Positions 43,857 to 54,522 of a DNA stretch of 64,000 nt are shown here, piece by piece. Origin of the DNA: Podospora pseudocomata (lineage: Eukaryota; Ascomycota; Sordariomycetes; Sordariales; Podosporaceae). The first letter of the stretch is position 1; each line of letters starts with the position of its first letter. The notes under the pieces are model-generated. The model saw only the letters and a list, made by a program, of their open reading frames with translations. It was not told where the DNA came from and searched no databases. The DNA is taken from assembly GCF_035222375.1 (NCBI RefSeq), contig NC_085888.1, forward strand, positions 62,001 through 126,000. The letters are read 5' to 3'. The position numbers were made by a program, and so were the translations under genes.

Positions 43857-44248
43857 CAACATATGCCAAGTTGCAGTAGCATCATCATTTCAATGAAAAT
43901 AACCAGCAAAAAGTTGAGTGGAATGGACACAACAGCATCGGGCGAGTATAATTTGGGGTTTTCTACGATTGGGACTCGCGCTGGTCAAAACTGAAATTGG
44001 GCCTTTGTTGATATAGGTTTTCCTGGGCTTTGCTTCACACTCTGAAGCAGTACCCCTGAACTCTCTAAGCTGTTGTTCCTAGGTCTATTATGGAAATAAA
44101 GAGACAAATAGCAAAGAAATCATTGATGGGATCATCTTCTCTTCAAGATCAACACCCACTCATCCACCTATCAAGAAAGATAATGTGTCTCGCCTCTCTC
44201 CTTCGTGCCTCCATCAGTTTAACCCCCACTTTGCACTCCATACATCAA
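43857..44248. other. Intergenic between transposon and tRNA
   Basis: About 390 bases with no gene recognised. The distance between the pogo-like element and tRNA-Ser is too large to suggest targeted insertion. Confidence 0.45.
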
Positions 44249-44330
44249 GGCGTGGTGGCAGAGTGGTCTAATGCGCAAGACTAGAAATCTTGTTCCTTCG
44301 GGAGCGTCTGTTCGAATCAGGCCCACGTCG
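44249..44330 (+). tRNA. tRNA-Ser (anticodon AGA)
   Basis: 82-base class II tRNA without intron. Acceptor stem GGCGTGG pairs with CCACGTC (one G-U), followed by discriminator G. The anticodon stem CAAGA/TCTTG encloses CTAGAAA with anticodon AGA at 44283-44285. A long variable arm (TTCCTTCGGGAG) marks serine, and the T arm reads GTCTG-TTCGAAT-CAGGC. The internal A-box (TGGCAGAGTGG) and B-box (GTTCGAATC) for RNA polymerase III are present, and a T5 terminator lies at 44343-44347. Confidence 0.96.
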
Positions 44331-44342
44331 TTGACAATTTCC

Positions 44343-44347
44343 TTTTT
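44343..44347 (+). terminator. RNA polymerase III T-tract terminator
   Basis: Run of five T on the sense strand 12 bases after the tRNA-Ser end, the usual polymerase III stop signal. Confidence 0.7.
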
Positions 44348-45071
44348 GTCCTGACCATCTTCTCCCGTAGCGCAGCCTCCACTCTGTCTCCCCAGCCCCA
44401 CCCCATCTTTCGATCGAGCACACAGACAGGGACACCACGCCACACCACACCAAAGCCAATTCCACTTTCCCTGATTACAACCTGGAAGTGCTCCAACTTT
44501 TTAAGCGAATGCAGGCAGCTACCTAGAACCTACTTCTACAAGGTGTCAACCTAATATAAAACAGAAACGAATTTGCAGCAGAGATCGATAACCGGAGATA
44601 AATAAATAAAAACCCAAGAGGAGTCCATTTTTCCACATAGCCCCTATCTACATCCGAAAACTCCTTCGCGAGGTATCTGACAACAGAAATGACAAAATGA
44701 TAAACAGAGGTGAACCTGTTTTCCCAGACAAATATTTCCAACTTTCAAAGGATAGACAAGAAGTTATGGTTGTTGATGATGATGTCCCTTCCTGTCCGTC
44801 CCCATAAATAACCGAGCAGGGTCTATATACACAAATGTCCCTCCTCACCCAAACACAGCAAAGGCATGACCAACAGCCCGCCCATACACGCGCGCTGTCT
44901 CGCGACGACATTGGAGCCAAAAAGAAAGGGGAAGGTTTTCCCAGATTGACGACGAGGTGCGACGCGACACTAAAAAGATTAACGGCCCATAGCAAAACAG
45001 AAATAGATACCGGATATGCAAACAGATTCAAGGGAATATCGAGAAACAAGGAAATCACACGGGTAACAGCT
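44348..45071. other. 3' flank of the TRP-like channel gene
   Basis: About 720 bases between the tRNA and the channel stop codon. A long 3' untranslated region is likely. An open frame at 44648-45109 on the minus strand overlaps the last exon and is not supported as a separate gene. Confidence 0.45.
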
Positions 45072-47421
45072 CTAGTCGTACCCGGCGCCACGTTGCCATT
45101 GACTGCCAAAACCGTTAGTAAGACCGTTAAGCATCATCCAATATTGAGCTAGAGACTCACTTTCCACCTTGCGGCTTTGGTGGTGACGAAGTCTTTGGTA
45201 AACTGCCGTCGCTCCCCGACGCCGTCAAGGGGCTCGGTGCCCTGACACTCCCACTGGCCTGATTTCTCAGGTGGTGGCCCTGTCCACCCGGTTTCTCCGA
45301 CATGTAGACACCGCCTGGAGCAATCATGGAACTCCTCACGCTATTCCTCGCCGAGTCCCTGACGCTCTTGAGGGAATACCGATTGGGACTCGTGTTGGAT
45401 CCTGCTGTGCCAGGGCGTGGGAGCCCACCGACGTTGGCAGGGCTCGACCGGGCACTCTCGTCATCGTCCAAGTCGATCGTCTTGCCAGTTCCGCGCGCTG
45501 TAGCGGCCAACGCATCCAACTCCGAGGTCGTGGCGATATGCGTCTGCGACTTGATGAAGCTCGTGCGGTCGTCGTTCATAAACTGGTATCGTGTGTCGGG
45601 ATTGTTGTGGAACAGAATGATACCCGTGGTAATGATGAGCATGAGCAGGAGGATCAGCGAAAAGGCGGCGTTGGCAATCCAGAGAACGACACCGACCACT
45701 CCAATCACAAGACCGGGAAGACCAAACACGTCGGTAAAAACGAAGAGGAAAATGGCGTTGACAAAGTTGAGGGAGCAAATGGCGATGTTGAAAGAGTTTG
45801 TCGACTTGTCCATGAAGGGACGGATCACACTGACGGTGATGAGGGCAGCTGCCTCAATGATGATCAGGGCGACAGCCTGGACGACACCAGAGCGCTGGGC
45901 CAGCGCAATAAACATGCCCTTGACCAGGATGTAGACAAGTGTCGGGACGATGAAGTAGTAAGCCGAAGCGCGGTACTGAACGTACAAGAAGCCCCACTTG
46001 TTGAGAACGCGAGGCTCCGAGAACAGAATGTAGGCTGGGTTGCGGTGGAGCGCGACGCTGCGCCGGGCGATTTGGATAATTTTGAAAGCAGCGTAGCTCA
46101 AGGCGCCGAGCATGCTGAAAAGGAAGAACACGGCGAGAACAACGGCGCCCGGCGAGTCGACCTGCGTAAACTCCCACAGGCAAAGGATAACAACAGGGGG
46201 GAAGCAGACCAAGGTAAGGCGGAAGAGGATGCCCTTCAAGGTTGTCAACCAGCCGGTCCTGAACTCGGAAAACCGGTCGCCCTTGGAAATCTTGAGCCTG
46301 ACAGCCAATTCCACGCCCACCTTGAACAGCAGTACCAGAATGACCAAGACTAAGCACAAGATGTAGAAGAAGGTGATGCCGGTCAAGAACAGGTTGGTTG
46401 TCTCAATCCGGGCCCGGAAGGCAACTCTTTGGATACCATAGACGATGTAACTGCCCCACTCGGTCTTTTCGTAAGAACGCTTTCCAAGAGTGCTGGCGTG
46501 GTGAGCAATATCGGTCGCCCTTTTCTGAATGGCCTGGACGGCAGGCTCCAGCACCGGCAATGAGCGCTTCATCTTTTCAACCTGAACCGACACGATGCTG
46601 AGTGTGTCGAAAATGACGGAGGCTGTTCCGCCAGTGGAGCGCTGGTACCATGTCAGGATGGTTTGGATGAAACCGACCCTGATGATACCCATAGTCCACT
46701 GGAAATCCTGAGTCCATGACTGCACGACGGGAGGTAGCGAGACGCTGCAGAGGCCGATCATGGCCTGAGACTGGAAGTAGGCGAGCAGAGCCAAGGTGTT
46801 GGCAGCAATATGGGAGGCGGCATTGGTGAAGCCCAGGCCCGCAACGATGGCGGATGCGATGAAAGCCACGAGGATCACCGCAGCCGCAGCCCATTTCACG
46901 CCAATAAGATCAACAGTCTTTCCGTTGGATACATCGGCCTCCAGACACGCGATGGTCTGACCCTTGTTCTCTCCGGACGTCATGTTGATGTAGACCCTGA
47001 CAGTCGCATCCAAGTCCGGGAATGTGTAGGCAATGCCTGGGATGACATCGAGCGCCTCTTTGTCAAAGGGTCCCAGGTTGAAGGGGTGCGTCATCTTTCC
47101 TGATACCATGGGACATAACCCCATGATTTTGGCCTCGCAGGGATCAACCGTGGTTTGAATTGCCTTGTAGCCATAGGCGATGATGGTGATGTCGAACAAC
47201 ACATAGCCCTCGATGGATGATGTGGCCAGCAGGTCGATTGCAACAGTCCTGTTGTTGGGCGTGAAGACGACATCGAAGAGACTGGCTGTGAAGCCCGAGC
47301 TTGCCTGACAGGCGGCCAACGAACTCGATCGGAGGACAGATTCGGCGGTGACAACGACGGGTAGAAGGAGGGTAGCGAGAGTGGAGATGGCAAAAAGAGG
47401 GTTCAAAGATGGAAGCCACAT
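45072..47421 (-). CDS. TRP-like ion channel / flavin carrier (FLC/Pkd2) family protein
   Basis: Polytopic membrane protein of the fungal TRP family, linked in yeasts to FAD transport into the ER, Ca2+ homeostasis and wall integrity. Start chosen at MWLPSLNPLFAISTLATLLL, which gives a signal peptide; the frame extends 40 codons upstream without one. The lumenal ML-like domain (residues about 25-180) carries Cys residues in AACQASSGF, DPCEAKIMGLCPM and ACLEADVS. About nine transmembrane spans follow, then a Ser-rich tail. The last intron (45160-45103) splits the tail; the terminal exon codes for QWQRGAGYD, making about 763 residues. Without that splice the protein would end at QGGK. Confidence 0.87.
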
Positions 47422-49259
47422 CTTGGTTGATGGGAAGCCCGGTCGGGGCGGAAGGGCTTTGGATCGGTCGGGATTATGGGATGAAGGCTGGTCGGAGCTT
47501 GTTGATGGATGGTCGACGGTTTGATGGCGGCTGGCGAGCAAACGAGACGGTCGGCGACGGTGTGTTTTTGGCCCAGTTTTTGTTCAGACTTGCATTCTCC
47601 TGTCGTGGTTCCAACGGTGGCCAGGCCTGAGTCAGCGCGAGGATAGCCGGGCGGCCCTCGATAACGGGCGACGGCAGCGGCGACGGCGACGGTCGGTCGT
47701 TGGTTCGAGGTTCCGAATCGATGGTCGTGCGCATTCAAGCTTTCGAAAGTGTTCGTCCCAATTGGATTAGCGGAGATGGAGCGGGCGACGGGGGCTGGCT
47801 GGGGTTAGGTGAGAAGGGCACAAGAGTAATAAACGAGTGACAGAGATTGTTGTTGACAGCGACCGACAGGTTCCTAGCACGATACCATCCAACAGTTCTT
47901 GGTAAGACAGACAGATCAACAAAGAACAGATCAATTGCGCAAAAGCTAGAAGGAGGTTGATGGCTGATTGATGATGGATGGAGACAGGCAATTCGACGGC
48001 GAGTGGGGGGGAGGGTCTGCCGAAAACAGCGCCGCCTGGGAAAAGCTCGTGTCAAAGCAGTTGGGCAGATGCAGCGACCAGGGGCAGCCATGGCAGCACA
48101 AAAACAAAGGCACGGTGGCTGAGCCGCCCACGGGGAAAACGAGAATCCCGTCGAATTCAGCGTCAGCCAACAGTCAATTTCCTGCCGATGCGTCCTTGGC
48201 ACACCCCGCTATGCCCCTTTGGGTGCTTATCGCCCTTATCGTGCCCTCCAGGATGAGGTCATCTGCAGAAGCGAGAGATCAACGGCCCCGTTTGGTTGGC
48301 TGGAAAAAGGCCTCGTCAGCTGAAAAGAGCGGGGCCGTCCCGATGCTTTGAGATGAACCACTTCAAACATAAAACTTCTACGAGATCAAACGAGAAATAT
48401 CAAAAGCCACAGCCTCCTCCTTTACCAACCACATCTCCGTATGCCGATATGCCACCAGCCATCCAACAGACAAACACACGATCCGGTTGATTCCAGCAGA
48501 CAAAAATTCAGGGCTGAGCTCTGCTGGCTAGCCGGATTCGCCTGATTTGCCTGAGGTAACATGTGTCAGCAAGGGTTGTGTTTGTGCATCGTACTCTATT
48601 CTCGCAAATGCAAGCAAGTCTGTAGTTGGGATGGCGCGAGCAGCGTATGAGCTGTCCCAGACAACCTTCGCGGTCTCCACTTTCTACCACAGGCTCTGCA
48701 AGCAAGTAAGCAGGATTGAAGCAAGCCTTGACATGACAGAGGTGCGAGATAGCATCTCTAGGATGAGGATCCATGTTGCGAGCTACTGCCCAAGTGACTA
48801 TTTGTATCCTGGATGTAGACGACCTGCCACCAGGTTGTTCGTAGTGTATCTAATCAATATCTAATTAGCAGGAATGATACGGTCACCGTAAGGTAACTCG
48901 AACTGCATACCGGACATAGTCGCCACTGCTTTTTGGACTTGTTGACCCAACAGTCGCTTTTGTCGGTGCTTTCATCTTCAGACCAGCTTGTTGAAGATAG
49001 CAGAGGCGTGCTCTTTGCGAATATCCTTGAGGACGCTTCTGTGGCGTTTTCCACTCATACTTGGGAGTATGATGCAATGAGGAGAAATTGAATGAGGCAT
49101 ATGGATGAAACAGGATGAGGGGGAAGCTGCATTTGTTGTATTCGCGAAGTGAAGCGGGAAACGCGATTAAAATGTTGGCAATTTTGATGGGCAAGCCTGG
49201 AAAGCAAAATCTGACCGTACCTTACCACCACCATACCTCACCACTGGCGAAAATCGACA
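47422..49259. promoter_or_regulatory. Divergent intergenic region, 5' side of the TRP-like gene
   Basis: About 1.8 kb between divergent start codons. A CGGCGA-type short repeat at about 47670-47692 and strong C/T asymmetry suggest a long leader for the TRP-like gene. Many short open frames overlap without domains. No second gene is supported. Confidence 0.45.
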
Positions 49260-51554
49260 ATGACTACCCTCACGACTCTCTCGAACGAGCTACTGGGAAC
49301 GATATGTGATGCACTCCGGGAAATGCCTGAGGGGTGCCATCCAGCAATGGATAAGGGCCTTGGGACCCTGCACACCCTCACCTTCACCAGCCACAGGCTT
49401 CGCGGTGTTGCCGAATATCATCTCTACCGACTCGGGGTGGAAGAGTACAAGGCACTGCCTCTGGCCTGGGCGGCTCATACCGGCTGTACTGTCACATTTC
49501 TCAAGGCCCTTGGCTACGGCGGTGCGGATCCGAACACTGAGTTCAAGTTTTTCTACTCAGGCCCTTTCTGGATGTCGTTCAAGTGATATCTTCGAACGTG
49601 ATCTCCAACGTGGTATCGCCACAAGAGAACATGGAACGAGGGTGTTTCCTCAACCCCTCAAAACAAACTATCTCGCTATGCACGAGATATCCCGTCTCGT
49701 TATGCAGGAAATATCACTCCTTGGTGCCTTCAGCTTGATGTTCTCGTGCCAACCCAACGCATCGTCTTTGGTGACGAAAGTTCGCACATCTCGTGGGCCG
49801 ACGCCGATCATTTGCCCCCTGGAAACCACTAACACAACGACCGAGACATGGAGGACGACCGGCAGGGCCTTGGGCAATCTGTCGAACTCAGCGAAGGCGA
49901 TGGCGAGTGGGAAGCCCAGATGGTCGAGTCGGGCGAGAGGGTTACTCGTGCATACACCGCGTTGCACATAGCGGCCGGGCGGGGGCATCTCGAAATCGTG
50001 ACACTCTTGTTGGACCATGGCGCTGATCTCCAACGCCAGTCTACAGGGTTCTGCGGTTGCTCGCCTCCGCGTTCGGAATGGGAGGAGATTGAATGCGAAT
50101 GGGCCTACGACTACCAGAAGGGTGGAGAAGAGACATGGTCACCACTCCACGTTGCCTTGTGCTCTAATAATGACGAAGTAGCTCAGCTCCTCATCTCGCG
50201 CGGGGCTAACGTCAGAAACACGGGCAGCTTGAAGTGGTCTGTATATCACCAATTGGCTTTTTACGGCAAGCTCGACTTCCTCCGCAATGTCCTAGACCGG
50301 CACCCCGTGCAGGTTGCCGAGATTCGCGACGTAGACGAGACAACTCCATTGATCTATGCCTGCTTGGGGCACCATGTCGACTCTCTCGTTCCGTTTTTCC
50401 TCAGTTATGGTGAGAGAATCAACGGGAAAACCTACATTAGCCTTTGTTTCCAAAATGTGGTCTTTGCGAATCCACTGGGCCAGGCATTTGCTTTGGGCTA
50501 CTTACAAGACGCTCTCCAGCTTCTCAAATACGGTTCCGATCCGACAGACGACATTCAGGTGGAAACGTCTGAGGCTCCAGTTGACAGGGTATCATGGACT
50601 CCTCCGTTAGTTATGTGCTGTTTGCCGGGACTCAGTAATGACAAATCACAAGAAGATGCCCGCCTCAAGCTACTACGTAGACTGGTCAATCCCGAAGGCC
50701 CTTTCGATTGGCATATTCCGGGGCCCTATGATGGCCCTGGATACTACCCCTCTGTCGCCACTTTTCTTTCTTTGGCTGCTTGGTGTTCTATCAAGGGGCT
50801 TGTCAAGACGTTATTAGAAGCCGGCGTCGACGTCAATTCGTGTGACAACCTGGATAGGAATGCGTTGATGACGTTGCTGGGCGACGTGTTTTCATGGGAG
50901 GCAGACCAGCTGGTGCTTCGCGGTCATTTCCATTTCCCTCAAGAAATGGAAGACAACGAGTACTACGACTCTGTTCTTGAGATGGTTCGTCTGCTGCTAG
51001 ATACCGGAATTCATCCTAACTATCAGGACGCGTTTGGAAGAACTGTGCTGCACCCCCTGTTTATGGCGCAGCCCAGCTGGCGACCAGACCGGTTGAAGCC
51101 TGACGAGGCAGGGGAAATCGTTGGATTGCTTCTTGCAAAAGGCGCAGACCCCCTGATTCGAGAGAAGCAGGGCTGCTCCGCCCTAAGGAGAGCCGTCAGG
51201 AGCAAATGCAAATGGGCTCTGGAGGTCATGTGCCGGACATGCCGGTTTGAACTGAGGGACGCTTTCCCCACTCACGACGAGGTGTTTGATGTGTTGGTCG
51301 ACTGCGACTACGACCGACGACCTGGATTCGAATTGCCGCGAAATCGTGATGTGGAGGGGGGTGCGTACGACGAGCTCGCAGAGTATTGCGGTTACAGACG
51401 CGCAAAGGATTATGATCGTGTACGTACACATCACTACAGTGATTATCCACTTGAGTCTGTTGATTCGAGTGGGCGATTTTTCTGCAGCAAGAGCCAGACC
51501 GAAGAGCTGGTCCAGTTTCTGTGCAATCTCGACCGCACAGCCAGTTGCGATTGA
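49260..51554 (+). CDS. F-box/ankyrin-repeat protein (exon limits uncertain)
   Basis: Probable adaptor protein, perhaps an SCF substrate receptor. The N-terminus MTTLTTLSNELLGTICDALR is F-box-like. The C-terminal exon (open from about 49834 to 51554) carries several ankyrin units, for example TALHIAAGRGHLEIVTLLLD, SPLHVALCSNNDEVAQLLIS and VKTLLEAGVDVNSCDNLDRN. Between them I infer two introns: 49577-49627 (phase-consistent) and one near 49780-49870, where a CACTAAC branch-point-like motif lies next to the in-frame TAA. The intervening frame (WCLQLDVLVPTQRIVFGDES) looks coding. Beginning and end are well supported; the middle splice sites are not certain. Confidence 0.65.
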
Positions 51555-52450
51555 GGCCAGGAGATCGGCCATGACGAGGGCCGCGCTCTTCGCTACGCGG
51601 GTTCTGTTATCAGGGAGCGTTTGGAAGAGGCGCTGGAAGCAGGTTCCGCGTCGAGCCGACTCCGTCAAAGACAGAACTAGGCAAGAAAGCCAGCACGGCA
51701 GGAAAGACAGCAGAGGATACATCATTAGATACAACACAGGAGGCAAGTCAAGTGTTGTGAGGCTCCATGGTCCTCTTCTTTGCAGGCCTTCTCTTTGCTC
51801 GCCGATATGCATTTGTGACCAGCATGTATACATAGCTACCTACCTTCAACCACGCACACTTTAGGCCACTACCTTATTTTTCTTCCTTTTCTTTCTTTCT
51901 AGATACATCACTAATATCACTTGCCCTGGTTTATACCTTTGGTGCCTCCACGCCAATGGGGTCGTTATATTTCGGTGCAATTGACTGGCGAGGAGTTTGG
52001 TTGGGCAGTGGTCGCCGTAAGTTCATCGCTTTGGCGGTTGCCAAGAAGTCAGCGTGCTCGTGCTCGTGCCAGGAGGGTTGCTAGACATGGAAAGGCCTTG
52101 TGTTGTGAGGATATCTCTGTGAGAGCGAGGTAGATAGCCTCATAGAATGACCGACAACTACGGCTACTCATCGGTACTCTCGGAGTCTTCCCATTCGTTG
52201 GTGGGGTTTGACGATGGAAGTGGAGCAAAAGGATATTGTGGGGCAGGGGCAGGGGCAGGGGCAGGGGCAGGGGCAGGGCGGCAGGGGTTACTATTACTAT
52301 CGGCGCTTATCGATAAGACGGTCCAAAAAAATGGCCCAAGAGTCTGTCGCAGAGCGGCCACTGAGATTTTCTTTGCGACTTTGCGCACACCACACCCCGG
52401 TCAGTCCATTCATCAATTGACTGCTTTTTCCGCTCTCGCAACCCGCCAAC
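51555..52450. promoter_or_regulatory. Intergenic region upstream of dbp3
   Basis: About 900 bases between the ankyrin gene stop and the dbp3 start, both on the plus strand. The right part should be the dbp3 promoter and leader. A frame at 52147-52611 overlaps the dbp3 start and is not supported as a gene. A G-rich tandem repeat lies at 52240-52286. Confidence 0.5.
52240..52286 (+). repeat. GGGGCA hexamer tandem repeat, G-quadruplex-prone
   Basis: About six to seven consecutive GGGGCA units followed by GGGCGGCAGGGG. Runs of four G spaced by two bases can fold into a G-quadruplex on the sense strand. It lies about 165 bases before the dbp3 ATG, in promoter or leader. Confidence 0.85.
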
Positions 52451-54320
52451 ATGTCTGCCGGAAAGAAGCACGCCCGTCCCGACGGGGAGGAGCAGGCCGT
52501 TCGCTCCTCCAAGAAGGCAAAGACCGACGAGGTTGCCAATGCCACGACCGACGCCGATGGCTCCGACTTGAAGGCCGAGAAGAAGAAGCAGAAGAAGGAC
52601 AAGAAGGGTAAGGAGAAGAGGGAAAGGGGGGAGAAGAAGGAAAGGAAGGAGAACAAAGAGAACAAGGAGGACGCCGACAAGCAACAAGACACCGAGATCC
52701 CCGACGCCGACGCCGACGCCGAGTCGGGGCCCAAGGCTGAGAAGACGGACAAGAAGAAGGATAAGAAGAAGTCTAACAAGTCCAAGTCATCCGAGGAGCC
52801 TATCGCCAGCGCTTCCGATGACGAGATAAAGGCTTACCTGACCAAGGAGGAGATCAAAATCGAGGACCCCTCCAACAGCCCTCTGCAGCCCATCCTCAAG
52901 TTCACCCAGCTTCCCACCTCCAAGCTCATCGCCAAGAAGCCCTTCGCCGCCTACAATGCCCCCACTCCCATTCAGGCCGCTTCCTGGCCCTTCACCCTTG
53001 CCGGCCGCGATGCGATCGGTATTGCCGAGACGGGTTCTGGAAAGACCATGGCCTTCGCTCTGCCCTGTGTCGAGAAGCTTAGCATCCACTCCAAGAAGGC
53101 GTCCAAGGACTACCGCAGCACCCGCCCACGCGCCGTCATTGTGGCACCCACCCGTGAGCTGGCCATGCAGACGCACGAGGCTGTCTCTGGGCTGGCTTCT
53201 CAGGTCGGTCTCACGGCCGTCTGCATCTACGGTGGCGCGAGCAAGGATGACCAGCGCGCGCTTCTGCGCAAGAACAGCGGTGCCGATATCATCACGGCGA
53301 CCCCCGGCAGATTGAAGGACTTCCTTTCCGACAACACTGTCAACCTCGGCGACGTCATGTTTGCCGTGCTCGACGAGGCCGATCGCATGCTGGACAAGGG
53401 TTTCGAGGACGACATCAAGCTGATCTTGGGCGGCTGCCCGCCAAAGGAGGAGCGCCAGACCCTGATGTTCACTGCGACATGGCCGACAAGTGTGCGTGTT
53501 CTCGCCGAGAGCTTCATGGTCAACCCCGTCAAGGTCACCATTGGCAACCGCACTCGCGCCGGCGAAGATGGGAACAGCAGTGGTACCGTCGAGTTGCAAG
53601 CCAACAGCAGAATCGAGCAAAAGGTCGAGGTCGTCGATCCCCGGGGCAAGGAGCAGCGGCTCTTGGAGCTTCTCCGTGAAGCACAGAAGGGCTCTGCCAA
53701 GAACGACAGGATATTGGTGTTTTGCCTGTACAAGAAGGAGGCGGTGCGCGTGGAGCAGTTCCTCGAAAGGCGAGGCATCCGCGTCGCTAGTATCCACGGT
53801 GACCTCCGACAGGACCAGCGTACCAAGAGCCTGGAGGCCTTCAAGGCCGGTACCACATCGGTGCTGGTTGCTACAGATGTTGCCGCCCGTGGGTTGGATA
53901 TCCCCGAGGTTAAGCTTGTCATCAACGTCACCGTAAGCCCACTGTCGCCCCATAACAAAATCACCCAGGTGACTGACCTGTCTTAGTTCCCCTTGACCAT
54001 CGAGGACTATGTCCACCGCATTGGCCGAACAGGCCGTGCCGGAAAGACAGGCAAGGCCATCACGCTGTTCACCGAGCACGACAAGGCGCACTCTGGCTCG
54101 TAAGTTTCCGCTCTCCCGCATCTGATCTCTTGGTGGCGTCACCCTGACACTGACCGTCTCCGCCCACAGCCTCGTCAACATCCTCAAGGCCGCCAAGCAA
54201 GACGTGCCAGAAGATCTCTTGAAGTTTGGCACCACCGTCAAGAAGAAGGCCCACGACTCGTATGGTGCTTTTTACAAAGACGTGGACATGACCAAGAAGG
54301 CGACCAAGATTACTTTCTAA
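52451..54320 (+). CDS. dbp3: DEAD-box ATP-dependent RNA helicase Dbp3
   Basis: Nucleolar helicase required for 60S ribosomal subunit assembly and early rRNA processing. Exons 52451-53932, 53987-54099 and 54170-54320 join in phase to 581 residues. A Lys/Glu-rich N-terminal extension (residues 1-130, many KKDKK repeats) precedes the core. Motifs in order: Q motif region [20 protein letters not shown], Ia PTRELAMQ, Ib [56 protein letters not shown] and [15 protein letters not shown]. The lysine-rich tail and core order match Dbp3 rather than other DEAD proteins. It is convergent with rft1. Confidence 0.94.
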
Positions 54321-54522
54321 TTGCTTATACTATCGTACATAGAAGGGAGAAAACAGCGTGCTATTTTGCTTTTGGTCAATTACGTCTCTACACCTGCCTC
54401 CGTCCTTTGATCGCTTGGAATGCAGACAGTAAAAACTGTCGTTCGGAAAATGACCTGTTTTATTTTTTTGGTCACTGTCAGCCGTCATCATTTCTCTCAT
54501 TTTTACGAGGCAACGGGTCAAC

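Noticed and set aside
44648-45109. 153-codon minus-strand frame containing VNGNVAPGTTRA
   Set aside because: It covers the last exon of the TRP-like gene in another frame. The phase-consistent splice to QWQRGAGYD explains the region better.
45271-46353. 360-codon open frame on the plus strand within the TRP-like gene
   Set aside because: It is antisense to conserved membrane spans and is rich in charged low-complexity sequence, as expected of a shadow.
47668-47692. CGGCGA-type short repeat as a regulatory array
   Set aside because: Too short and imperfect to separate from biased composition in a probable leader.
52787-54241. 484-codon open frame on the minus strand opposite dbp3
   Set aside because: It lies antisense to the fully motif-supported dbp3 helicase. 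Long antisense frames are common opposite G+C-rich coding sequence.
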